64,000 nt of DNA from Parasediminibacterium sp051861445 (GTDB lineage: Bacteria; Bacteroidota; Bacteroidia; Chitinophagales; Chitinophagaceae). The DNA lies in the NCBI GenBank assembly GCA_051861445.1, contig JBHYCS010000009.1:108483-172482 (forward strand), in the 5' to 3' direction. Position numbers and translations under genes: made by a program. Below the pieces are notes generated by a model. That model ran no database searches. It worked only from the letters and a program-made list of their open reading frames with translations, and was not told where the DNA came from. Positions 1 to 7,547 of the stretch are shown piece by piece. Numbering within the stretch: the stretch's first letter is position 1; every line of letters begins with the position of its first letter.

Positions 1-264
1 TATTTTAGCCGAGAAAGCAGAAAAAAAACAGGCATGAAAGATGAAGTGTTTATGGGTGAAGATAAAGAATGGCTAATGATTTATAGTAGAGAAATTCTAC
101 AACAACAGCACTTCGATTTCTTTGTTTTTGGACACAGACATTTGCCCCTGAACTTACAACTTGCACCCAATAGTAAATACATTAATTTAGGTGATTGGAT
201 TATTAATTTTACCTATGCCACTTTCGATGGCAATAATATGGAACTACACAAATGGCAAGAATAA
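1..264 (+). CDS. LpxH-like UDP-2,3-diacylglucosamine diphosphatase, C-terminal part
   Basis: The reading frame is open from the first base, so the 5' part of the gene lies outside the window. The visible 87 residues contain FSRESRKKTG followed by a stretch ending in FVFGHRHLP, the metal-binding GHxH of calcineurin-like phosphoesterases, and then a NLGDW segment. This arrangement is typical of LpxH/LpxH2-type enzymes, which remove UMP from UDP-2,3-diacylglucosamine during lipid A synthesis at the inner face of the membrane. An internal ATG at 34 is not the true start, because the conserved region begins before it. The next gene overlaps its 3' end by 13 nt, so the two are probably translationally coupled. 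Another metallophosphoesterase remains possible because the N-terminal motifs are missing. Confidence 0.8.
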   Translation, partial: YFSRESRKKTGMKDEVFMGEDKEWLMIYSREILQQQHFDFFVFGHRHLPLNLQLAPNSKYINLGDWIINFTYATFDGNNMELHKWQE

Positions 265-1085
265 TTGTTTTTTTAAGCATCTGTTTAATTTGTAAAACGC
301 TACCAATAAAGGCTAGCTATTTTACAGACACCACTCAAATACAGTTGCAACTTATTAAAACAATTGAAGGAAAATATTCGAATTTTTACATCGATAATTT
401 AGGCAATCTTTTTTTGGTAACGCCAACACAACAAATTAAAAAGTACAGTATTAATTTAGATAGCGTTGGCATTTTTAACGATGTAAAAAGATTTGGAAAC
501 ATGGATTTATTAGATGTTTCCAACCCATTAAAAGTATTGGTGTACTATAAAAACTTTGCCAATATTATTGTACTTGATAGGCAATTAAATAGTAGAAATA
601 CAATTTATTTACGCCAACAAAATTTGTTTCAGGTAAGTACCATTGCTCAAAGCTATGATAACAATATTTGGATTTTTGATGAGGTAAATTATAGACTTAA
701 AAAAATAGACGAAACAGGTAAACTTTTGTTCGAATCTGCTGATTTTAGATTTGTTTTCAATAATCAAACTGTTGCTCCAAATACAATTATTGACAATAAC
801 GGTTTTTTGTATTTGTATCATCCCACACAAGGATTTATGGTGTTTGATTATTATGGAGCTTTTAAAACACAATATCCTTTATACAATTGGCAACATGTGC
901 AAGTTGTAGACAATTGGTTATTGGGAAATGACGACAAATATTTTTACAGATACCAAAGTAAACAACAACAATTTAATGTTTTAAAGCCCAACATTAGTTT
1001 AAGTAATATTCAAAAGATAGCATGGCTTCAAAAAAATTGTTATATGCTTACAGCAAAAGGCTTATTGATATACAAGCTGTTGTAA
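252..1085 (+). CDS. Secreted protein of unknown function, probably beta-propeller-like
   Basis: This 277-residue protein has a hydrophobic N-terminus (about residues 4-22) that reads as a signal peptide. The rest is a series of short beta-rich units with recurring IDNLGNLFL, YDNNIWIFDE and IDNNGFLYLYH patterns, about 70-100 residues apart. Such aromatic and D/N-G repeats suggest a propeller-like fold, but I cannot assign a family. It overlaps the 3' end of the LpxH-like gene by 13 nt and is followed after 9 nt by a MscS channel gene, so it sits in a tight operon. No catalytic motif is visible. An envelope role is inferred from the context. Confidence 0.7.
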   Translation: MARIIVFLSICLICKTLPIKASYFTDTTQIQLQLIKTIEGKYSNFYIDNLGNLFLVTPTQQIKKYSINLDSVGIFNDVKRFGNMDLLDVSNPLKVLVYYKNFANIIVLDRQLNSRNTIYLRQQNLFQVSTIAQSYDNNIWIFDEVNYRLKKIDETGKLLFESADFRFVFNNQTVAPNTIIDNNGFLYLYHPTQGFMVFDYYGAFKTQYPLYNWQHVQVVDNWLLGNDDKYFYRYQSKQQQFNVLKPNISLSNIQKIAWLQKNCYMLTAKGLLIYKLL

Positions 1086-1094
1086 ATTGCAGCC

Positions 1095-2186
1095 ATGTTT
1101 ACATTTTTGCAAAAAGAATTTTTTAATAATACTGTCGAAACGTATTTGTATGTATTATTTGCTGTGTTGCTTTCTATTTTCTTAAAACGGTTTTTATCGA
1201 GATATTTTGCCTCACTCTTGTACAGATTGGTGGCAAAAACCGGAAAATCGGTTCACAAAAAAGCATTTGTAGATTTAATTATTCCACCGCTAGAAATATT
1301 TTTATTACTCTTTATTTCGTTTGTAGCCTTAGAAAAATTAAACTATCCACAAAAGTTCAATATAAAAATTTATCGAGCTCATTTATTTGAAATAATTGAT
1401 GCAATAGCCAACATGGCATTAATTATTGTATTTATTTGGTTGTGCTTACGAATCATTGATTTTGTTGCTTTGATATTGGAAGAAAAAGCTAGCCAAACCA
1501 AAGACCAAACAGATAATCAACTTATTATTTTTTTTAAAGACTTTTTTAAAGCAATATTAATTATTGTAGGCGTGTTATTGGTATTGCGTTTTGCATTTAA
1601 TAGAGATGTTGGCAATTTAATTACAGGCTTAAGCATTGCAGGTGCAGCCATTGCATTGGCTACAAAAGAAAGTTTAGAAAACCTAATTGCATCGTTCATT
1701 ATATTTTTCGATAAACCATTTTCTGTTGGAGATACTGTAAAGCTTAACAGCTTTAGCGGCTCTATCGAAAAAATTGGATTAAGAAGTACAAGAATAAGAA
1801 CCGATGAAAAAACATTTATTTCTGTACCCAATAAGCAAATGGTAGATAGTATTGTAGACAATATTAGTTTACGCACACAACGAAAAGGCTTAATACACTT
1901 AGAAATAGAATTATCAACAAAAGCACACGAAATACAAACATTAATAACCGACATTCAAAAACTACTAGAACAAAAGCCAGATATTGAAAGCAGTACGGTT
2001 TTGTTAAAAGAAACGGGTAAAAACGCACACATTATTGAGGCAGATTATTTTACCAATATGTCACAATCTATCAACGATTTTAACGAATTAAAACAGCAAA
2101 TAAACTTAGAGGTAATTGCTTTGTTAGAAACCAAAAGCATCAACTTTGCATCAGAAAGCAAAGAAATTGTAATTACTACCAAATAA
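1095..2186 (+). CDS. MscS-family mechanosensitive ion channel
   Basis: This 363-residue membrane protein has about four hydrophobic segments in its first 200 residues. It then carries the MscS pore-lining and beta-domain signature: a Gly/Ala-rich helix with GLSIAGAAIALATKESLENL (about residues 177-200), then FFDKPFSVGDTV and FSGSIEKIGLRSTRIRT and a SVPNKQMVD segment. MscS-type channels open under membrane tension and release solutes during osmotic downshift. Its length fits the YbdG/YnaI-like small subgroup. It lies 9 nt after the preceding gene and 7 nt before a cupin gene, and the operon ends at a strong terminator. The family call is secure; conductance and ion preference cannot be inferred. 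Confidence 0.9.
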   Translation: MFTFLQKEFFNNTVETYLYVLFAVLLSIFLKRFLSRYFASLLYRLVAKTGKSVHKKAFVDLIIPPLEIFLLLFISFVALEKLNYPQKFNIKIYRAHLFEIIDAIANMALIIVFIWLCLRIIDFVALILEEKASQTKDQTDNQLIIFFKDFFKAILIIVGVLLVLRFAFNRDVGNLITGLSIAGAAIALATKESLENLIASFIIFFDKPFSVGDTVKLNSFSGSIEKIGLRSTRIRTDEKTFISVPNKQMVDSIVDNISLRTQRKGLIHLEIELSTKAHEIQTLITDIQKLLEQKPDIESSTVLLKETGKNAHIIEADYFTNMSQSINDFNELKQQINLEVIALLETKSINFASESKEIVITTK

Positions 2187-2193
2187 AAAAAAC

Positions 2194-2538
2194 ATGTCTG
2201 TAATAGATATTCAAAGCATTGTACCCATAGAAATTGTAACTGGTTATTTTGCAAAGTTTGTACACACAAAAGAAATGACCATTAATTTCTTAGATGTAAC
2301 AGCAGGAAGCACCATTCCTTTGCACCAACATGTACATGAACAAGTAAGTTTGGTAATTGAGGGAAATTTTACAATGATGATGAATGGAGAAAAACATGAA
2401 TTAATACCAGGAAAAGTATTGGTAATTCCATCGAATGTGCCACATGAAGGAATTGCAAATACCAATTGCAAACTCATGGATATTTTTTGCCCTGTTAGAG
2501 AAGATTATTTAGCAAAATCATTAGCAATTAGTCAATAA
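2194..2538 (+). CDS. Small single-domain cupin protein
   Basis: This 114-residue protein is one conserved beta-barrel cupin. The metal-binding motif 1 appears as PLHQHVHEQVSLVIEG (about residues 42-57) and motif 2 as PGKVLVIPSNVPHEG (about residues 73-87). The His, His, Glu and later His residues needed to bind a divalent metal are all present. Small stand-alone cupins act as sugar isomerases, dioxygenases or binding proteins, and nothing here chooses between them. It is the last gene of the operon that begins upstream of the window and stops directly before the terminator. Confidence 0.8.
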   Translation: MSVIDIQSIVPIEIVTGYFAKFVHTKEMTINFLDVTAGSTIPLHQHVHEQVSLVIEGNFTMMMNGEKHELIPGKVLVIPSNVPHEGIANTNCKLMDIFCPVREDYLAKSLAISQ

Positions 2539-2569
2539 AAAAACGGCGTAATTTTTTACGCCGTTTTTT
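2537..2569. terminator. Bidirectional intrinsic terminator
   Basis: A near-perfect inverted repeat with a 14-bp arm (AAAAACGGCGTAA and its complement) encloses a loop of about 4-5 T. An A-run lies on one side and a T-run on the other, so it can stop transcription of the cupin operon on the plus strand and of the convergent M28 peptidase gene on the minus strand. Confidence 0.85.
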
Positions 2570-2588
2570 ATGTTTATTCAATTCAAAA

Positions 2589-4127
2589 CTATCTTGGAGG
2601 AATATTCAATGGAATATTGCGTTTAAGCATTTCATTTTTATTGGCAATTGCCCAAGCCGTATTAAAAATAAAACGAACTCTCTTTTCCATTAATTCAAAG
2701 TTTATTTTTTCAACCGTATCTGTTGCTCTATGATAATCTGCATGAACACCATCAAAGTAAAAAATAATAGGAACGCCCATTTTTGCAAAATTGTAATGAT
2801 CGCTTCTATAATAAAAACGGTTCGGATCGTTTAAATCGTTAAACCTTCTATCTAACTCCATTTTAGCAGTAAGGTTTACACTATCTGTAATCGGTGCTAA
2901 ATCGGTGCTAATTTTATCGTCTCCAATTACATATACATAATTACTTGTATCGCCTTTATATTTTGGATCTGTTCTTCCAACCATATCTGTATTTAGGTTA
3001 ACGGTTGTTTTTGCCAACGGAAACAATGGATTTTCAACATAATATTGAGAACCCCATAAACCTTTTTCTTCACCACTTACCGTCATAAATACGATGCTAC
3101 GTCTTGGTCCTTTCCCTTTTTTCTTAGCGGCTACAAATGCTTCTGCCATTTCAATAACACTAACTGTTCCACTTCCATCATCATCAGCACCATAATAAAT
3201 AATGCTATCTCTTTTACCTAAATGATCGTAGTGTGCTGTTAGCACAACGTATTCATCTTTTTTATCTGTGCCCTCTAATAAACCACAGACATTACTGCTT
3301 TCTAATTCGTTGGTAAATTTGGTTAATACTACTTTGGTTTCGGCAAAATAGGTGGTTTTTAAAACATCTTTCCAGGCATCCATAGGTACGGTGCTTGTTC
3401 TTCCAATAAGTGCAGAAGCTACTTCTTCAGAAATTGTGCCCATAAAAAAGTTGCTAGCATCGGGCTTTTTTAAATACATATTTCCTTTTACAGCAGTAGG
3501 AATTTTTCTTGGAAAATCTTTTGTAATTACCAACAAACCTGCAGCACCTTTACTTCTTAAATAATTCATTTTAGTAAGTGTAGCATTGGCTCCACCCATT
3601 CTTGGATTGGCATTTGGAGAAGGTTTATATTCTTTAGGAGCACCTTCAATTACCACTACAACTTTTCCTTTCACATCTAATCCTGCAAAATCATTTAAAT
3701 TGGCTTTTTCATCTACCAAACCATATCCTGCAAAAACGATGTTTTGAATGGTAATATTGATAGAATTACTTGCTTGTAATTGAAAATTAAAATCTTTATC
3801 CCAAACAAAAGATTTTCCATTTACAGATAATTTTTTCTCTATCAAATCATCTTGATAAACAGGATATTGTTGTTGATAGCTTTCGCCATTAGCTGGTTTT
3901 AGTCCTAGTTTTTTAAACTGTTGTTCAATATAAGCAGCAGCTTTTTTTTGACCCGGGGTTGCTGTTTCTCTTCCCTCCATTTCTGCACTTGCAACAATGG
4001 TTAATTTTTGTTTTAATTCTTTACCAGTTATGGTGTTAGAAAATGCAGCAGCATCTTCACTTTTTTGAGCATTTACAACCATTATCGATACAAAAATGGG
4101 TGTAAGCAGCAGCAGCTTTTTTTTCAT
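2589..4127 (-). CDS. Secreted M28-family zinc aminopeptidase with PA domain
   Basis: This 512-residue protein has a signal peptide at residues 1-20 ending in VNAQ. A PA (protease-associated) insert spans about residues 125-250 (GYGLVDEKANLNDFAGLDVKGK). The M28 catalytic domain follows: TAHYDH (His299, Asp301), GADDDGSG (Asp315-317), the general-base pair SGEEKG (Glu353/354), NTDMVGR (Asp381) and DYHRATD (His466). All ligands for a two-zinc site are present. M28 enzymes remove N-terminal residues or dipeptides in the periplasm or outside the cell. The gene stands alone and converges on the cupin operon at a shared terminator. Exact peptide specificity cannot be read from the sequence. Confidence 0.92.
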   Translation of the reverse strand: MKKKLLLLTPIFVSIMVVNAQKSEDAAAFSNTITGKELKQKLTIVASAEMEGRETATPGQKKAAAYIEQQFKKLGLKPANGESYQQQYPVYQDDLIEKKLSVNGKSFVWDKDFNFQLQASNSINITIQNIVFAGYGLVDEKANLNDFAGLDVKGKVVVVIEGAPKEYKPSPNANPRMGGANATLTKMNYLRSKGAAGLLVITKDFPRKIPTAVKGNMYLKKPDASNFFMGTISEEVASALIGRTSTVPMDAWKDVLKTTYFAETKVVLTKFTNELESSNVCGLLEGTDKKDEYVVLTAHYDHLGKRDSIIYYGADDDGSGTVSVIEMAEAFVAAKKKGKGPRRSIVFMTVSGEEKGLWGSQYYVENPLFPLAKTTVNLNTDMVGRTDPKYKGDTSNYVYVIGDDKISTDLAPITDSVNLTAKMELDRRFNDLNDPNRFYYRSDHYNFAKMGVPIIFYFDGVHADYHRATDTVEKINFELMEKRVRFIFNTAWAIANKNEMLKRNIPLNIPPR

Positions 4128-4341
4128 GCATGTGTGTTTTTAAGCGTTCTTAAATTCATTGGTTTTTTACCAAGCCGAAACGAAAGATAGTGAGTTGCAA
4201 TTGTTTATAAACGCAATTATTGGATGAATGGAATAAAAAATACCATTTTGTAATGAACGCCCTCATCTATAAAAAAATTCATTACCTTGTATTGTTCATG
4301 TTTTTTCATTTTTCAACCAATTCTTTTTGTACATTTATTTT

Positions 4342-5082
4342 ATGGTAACAATAGCATTTTACAACTTAAAAGGCGGTGTTGGCAAAACAGCCTCATCTAT
4401 TAACCTAGCTTATTTAGCAGCAGCAGGTGGTTATAAAACATTGTTATGGGATGTTGATCCACAGGGCTCATCCTCTTTTTTTTTAGGTGCTACAGCCACC
4501 ACAAAAAATGAAGCGAAAAAGCTCATTAACAACGAAATAGATTTGGCATCTACTATTCAACCATCGGCTTATGAAAATTTGTTTGTAATTCCATCTGATT
4601 TATCGGCAAGAAATGCAGATGTATTGTTGAATGATTTAAAACAATCGAAAAAACGTTTTGCAGCTTTATTGTCGCCATTAAAAAAAGAATACGATTTAAT
4701 AATTATTGATTGTCCACCAGGTATTTCATTAATACATGATAATATTTTTCAAGCAGCCGATTGGGTTTTAATGCCCAATATTCCAACCACACTTTCTATC
4801 CGATCATACGAAACAGTAACAGGTTATTTCGATGAAAACAAATTAGATAAAAGCAAAATAAAATGCTTTTTTAGTATGGTAGATCATCGAAAAAATTTGC
4901 ACCACGAAACCATGGCTAGTTTTTATAAAGACAAAGTATTTTTTAAAAATTACATTCCTTATTTAAGCGATGTTGAAAAAATGGGCGTACATGAAGCCCC
5001 ATTAGAAACTTATGCAGCAGGAAGTTATGCAGCACAATGCTATAAAGAATTGTGGAAAGAAATAAAGAAAACTTGCTTGTAA
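4342..5082 (+). CDS. Orphan ParA/Soj-like ATPase
   Basis: This 246-residue protein is a deviant-Walker-A P-loop ATPase. It has KGGVGKT at residues 10-16, the switch DVDPQGSSSFFLG near residue 40 and IIIDCPPG (Walker B) near residue 125. I start it at the ATG at 4342 because the MVTIAFYNLKGG context matches the family start; an in-frame TTG at 4327 would add five residues. ParA proteins position chromosomes, plasmids or protein clusters, usually with a ParB or an adaptor. No parB or parS-like repeat lies nearby. An esterase gene follows after 50 nt and may be co-transcribed. It could equally serve cargo positioning rather than DNA segregation. Confidence 0.88.
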   Translation: MVTIAFYNLKGGVGKTASSINLAYLAAAGGYKTLLWDVDPQGSSSFFLGATATTKNEAKKLINNEIDLASTIQPSAYENLFVIPSDLSARNADVLLNDLKQSKKRFAALLSPLKKEYDLIIIDCPPGISLIHDNIFQAADWVLMPNIPTTLSIRSYETVTGYFDENKLDKSKIKCFFSMVDHRKNLHHETMASFYKDKVFFKNYIPYLSDVEKMGVHEAPLETYAAGSYAAQCYKELWKEIKKTCL

Positions 5083-5132
5083 AAAAAGCGTTGTTGTTAA
5101 ATAAATTTACCTAAACTACCCTACTACTAAAC

Positions 5133-5864
5133 ATGCACAAATACACCACATCTTGGTATAGTCCATCTTTAAATAAAGAAATGCCCATTGCTACTTATGG
5201 TTATTTTGGATTTTGTTTGTTATTAATACCCACAGCAGCAGCAGATTATTTAGAATACGAACGCTTTCAACTAATTCAAGCTTTAGAGCCCTATATAAAT
5301 GCAGGAAAACTTAAGGTTTATAGTATTGATAGCATGAACAAAGAAAGTTGGATGAATAATGAAATGATTCCAGCACATAAAGCAATACGGCACAATCAAT
5401 TTAATCAATATGTGTATGAAGAAGTAATTCCATACATCAGAAATCAATCTGGTCAAAACACATTTGTATATACTTGTGGTGCTTCTTTCGGTGCATTACA
5501 TGCTATGAATTTATTTTTAAAACGACCAGACATGATTAATGGCGTAATTAGTATGAGTGGTGTGTATAACTTAGCAGAATATACCAAAGGTTTTTGGGAC
5601 GATCAGGTTTATTTAAATAGTCCGTTTCATTATATTCCCAATTTAACCGATAGTTGGTATATCGAAAAAATAAAAGCCAGTCATCATATTCATATTTATA
5701 CAGGAAGTGGCGATCATGAAGATCCAGAAGCCAATAGAAAATTTTCTCAAATATTGTGGGATAAAGGCATTTGGCACGACTTAAGCGTTTGGGGCAACGA
5801 TGTAAAACACGATTGGCCAACATGGCGTAAAATGTTACCTTTTATTATTGAGAATAAGTTTTAG
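5133..5864 (+). CDS. Esterase-family alpha/beta hydrolase
   Basis: This 243-residue protein has the nucleophile elbow GASFGALHA, placing the catalytic Ser near residue 119. A plausible acid lies in GSGDHEDPEA and the catalytic His in VKHDWPTW near the C-terminus. This matches the putative esterase (esterase D / antigen 85-like) fold. There is no signal peptide, so it is probably cytoplasmic. The substrate is unknown. It follows the ParA-like gene by 50 nt and ends before a hairpin that may terminate both. The fold assignment is firm but the reaction is only a general ester hydrolysis. Confidence 0.78.
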   Translation: MHKYTTSWYSPSLNKEMPIATYGYFGFCLLLIPTAAADYLEYERFQLIQALEPYINAGKLKVYSIDSMNKESWMNNEMIPAHKAIRHNQFNQYVYEEVIPYIRNQSGQNTFVYTCGASFGALHAMNLFLKRPDMINGVISMSGVYNLAEYTKGFWDDQVYLNSPFHYIPNLTDSWYIEKIKASHHIHIYTGSGDHEDPEANRKFSQILWDKGIWHDLSVWGNDVKHDWPTWRKMLPFIIENKF

Positions 5865-5881
5865 AAAAAAGTTTATTATAT

Positions 5882-5915
5882 AATGCCCTTTACAAAACAA
5901 AGGGCATTGTTGTGT
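5882..5915 (+). terminator. Probable terminator after the esterase gene
   Basis: A 10-bp perfect stem (AATGCCCTTT with AAAGGGCATT, 5882-5891 and 5899-5908) encloses a 7-nt loop. The following GTTGTGT is only moderately T-rich, so termination may be partial. Confidence 0.55.
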
Positions 5916-5938
5916 ACATACAATAAATAACATTTAAC

Positions 5939-6583
5939 ATGGCTGCACCGAATAAAAACGAATTATTCCCATTACCACATTACAATAGATTGTGTTTCTT
6001 AAAAAACAAAATTCAAAATCCCAACATTATTGTTGGAGATTATACTTATTACGATGATTTTGAAGATGTAAATAATTTCGAAAAAAACGTAAAATACCAT
6101 TTCGATTTTATAGGCGATAAACTAATCATTGGTAAGTTTTGTATGATAGCATCGAATGTTCAATTTATAATGAATGGTGCTAATCATCTAACAAATGCGG
6201 TAAGCACTTACCCTTTTGCCATTTTTGGCAATGATTGGAAACATGCTATGGATGGAAAAACATATCCAAACAAACAAGATACAATTATAGGTAACGATGT
6301 TTGGATAGGTTATAATGCTACCATTATGCCAGGTATAAAAATAGGTGATGGAGCTATTATAGCAACCAATGCTACAGTTACAAAAAATGTAGAACCATAC
6401 AGTATTGTTGCTGGAAATCCTGCTACTTGTATTCGAAAAAGATTTTCTGATGCCGATATAGAATGGTTATTACAACTACAATGGTGGAATTGGGAAGAAG
6501 AAAAAATTTCCAAATATGTGCATTTATTAACCGATCAAAATGTACAAAATTTAAAACTTGCAGTTGAACAAAACCTGATATAA
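5939..6583 (+). CDS. Vat-family streptogramin-A/xenobiotic O-acetyltransferase homologue
   Basis: This 214-residue protein is a left-handed beta-helix (hexapeptide) acetyltransferase. It shares with Vat enzymes a VGDYTYYDDF segment, IGKFCMIAS, the IMNGANH loop that holds the catalytic His (about residue 80), STYPFAIFGNDW, the IIGNDVWIGYNATIMPGIKI hexapeptide run, the VAGNPA turn and a WWNW C-terminal motif. Vat enzymes acetylate group A streptogramins such as virginiamycin M using acetyl-CoA in the cytoplasm. Length and motif order match the resistance proteins closely. No mobile element flanks it and its base composition matches its neighbours, so it looks like a resident chromosomal gene. 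Activity on antibiotics is an inference; some relatives have other acceptors. Confidence 0.85.
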   Translation: MAAPNKNELFPLPHYNRLCFLKNKIQNPNIIVGDYTYYDDFEDVNNFEKNVKYHFDFIGDKLIIGKFCMIASNVQFIMNGANHLTNAVSTYPFAIFGNDWKHAMDGKTYPNKQDTIIGNDVWIGYNATIMPGIKIGDGAIIATNATVTKNVEPYSIVAGNPATCIRKRFSDADIEWLLQLQWWNWEEEKISKYVHLLTDQNVQNLKLAVEQNLI

Positions 6584-6695
6584 ATAGTTAAAATTGAATT
6601 ATATCTCCAAGAGAAAAACCAAAAAACAGTTAATTCGTAACCAAACAATACATTTATACAGATTGTAACTTAATATTACACACAATTTTTTCTCA

Positions 6696-7469
6696 TTGAA
6701 TACACTTGTACGCAAAATTTGCTGTTCTATTGTACTGCTAACTGTTTTTTTTACAGTAAAAGCCCAGCAATTTGTAACCGTTAGTGGCACTGTATACGAT
6801 GTAACTGCAAGAAACCCCTTAGAAGCTGTGGCTGTTCTTAGTACATCTGGAAGAGGCACCATTACCGATTCTTTAGGTAGATATAGCCTTACTGTTTTAG
6901 CAAAAGATTCTATTTGGTTTTCACTGATTAATAAATCTACAAGAAAATATGCTGTTGATACCATTACCAACTTAAGCGGTTTTGATGTAAGCGTTCACGT
7001 AAAAGCTGCAGAATTGCCAACGGTAACAGTAAGAAATAGCAATTACAGACAAGATTCTATTCAAAACAGAAAAGATTACCAGAAATACTTCGATTTTCAA
7101 AAACCTGGCATAAAACTCAGTAGGTCTAACACCTTTAATCCTTCAGGTGGTGTAACAGTAGGTTTAGATTTAAACGAGTTTATAAATATGTTTCGTTTTC
7201 GTAGAAACAGAAATTTACAATTTTTACAAGATCGACTCATTCAGCAAGAACACGATAAATACATCAACTTTAGATTTAATAAAGTATTTGTAAAAAAAAT
7301 TACAAAATTGCAAAGTCCAGAATTGGATAGTTTTATGAAATATTATAGACCCGATTATGAATTCTTAACATCGGTAAACGAATTAGAATTGGGCGTATAT
7401 ATTCAAGAATGTTTTAAAATGTATAAATCTAAGCGTTATAAAGGAAGTTTAAGACGGAGAGATGATTAA
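6696..7469 (+). CDS. Secreted carboxypeptidase-regulatory-like domain protein
   Basis: This 257-residue protein begins with a hydrophobic signal peptide ending at VKAQ (about residue 24). An Ig-like CarboxypepD-regulatory domain follows at about residues 28-95, with SGTVYDVTARNPLEAVAVLS and GTITDSLGRYSLTV. The C-terminal half is basic and polar and has no recognised domain. The start is a TTG at 6696: an in-frame stop lies at 6666 and no ATG precedes the signal peptide. This domain usually precedes TonB-dependent receptors, but here it stands alone. The next gene, 78 nt downstream, is another envelope protein with a plug domain, so the two may act together at the cell surface. Confidence 0.75.
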   Translation: MNTLVRKICCSIVLLTVFFTVKAQQFVTVSGTVYDVTARNPLEAVAVLSTSGRGTITDSLGRYSLTVLAKDSIWFSLINKSTRKYAVDTITNLSGFDVSVHVKAAELPTVTVRNSNYRQDSIQNRKDYQKYFDFQKPGIKLSRSNTFNPSGGVTVGLDLNEFINMFRFRRNRNLQFLQDRLIQQEHDKYINFRFNKVFVKKITKLQSPELDSFMKYYRPDYEFLTSVNELELGVYIQECFKMYKSKRYKGSLRRRDD

Positions 7470-7547
7470 ACAATTCTTTTCACCGAATAAAATACTGAAT
7501 AATAGCTTTAATTAATACATTCGTAAAGAAAATAATAAGATAAATTT

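Noticed and set aside
5939..6583. Horizontal acquisition of the Vat homologue on a mobile element
   Set aside because: No integrase, inverted repeats or composition shift are visible around it, so recent transfer is unsupported.
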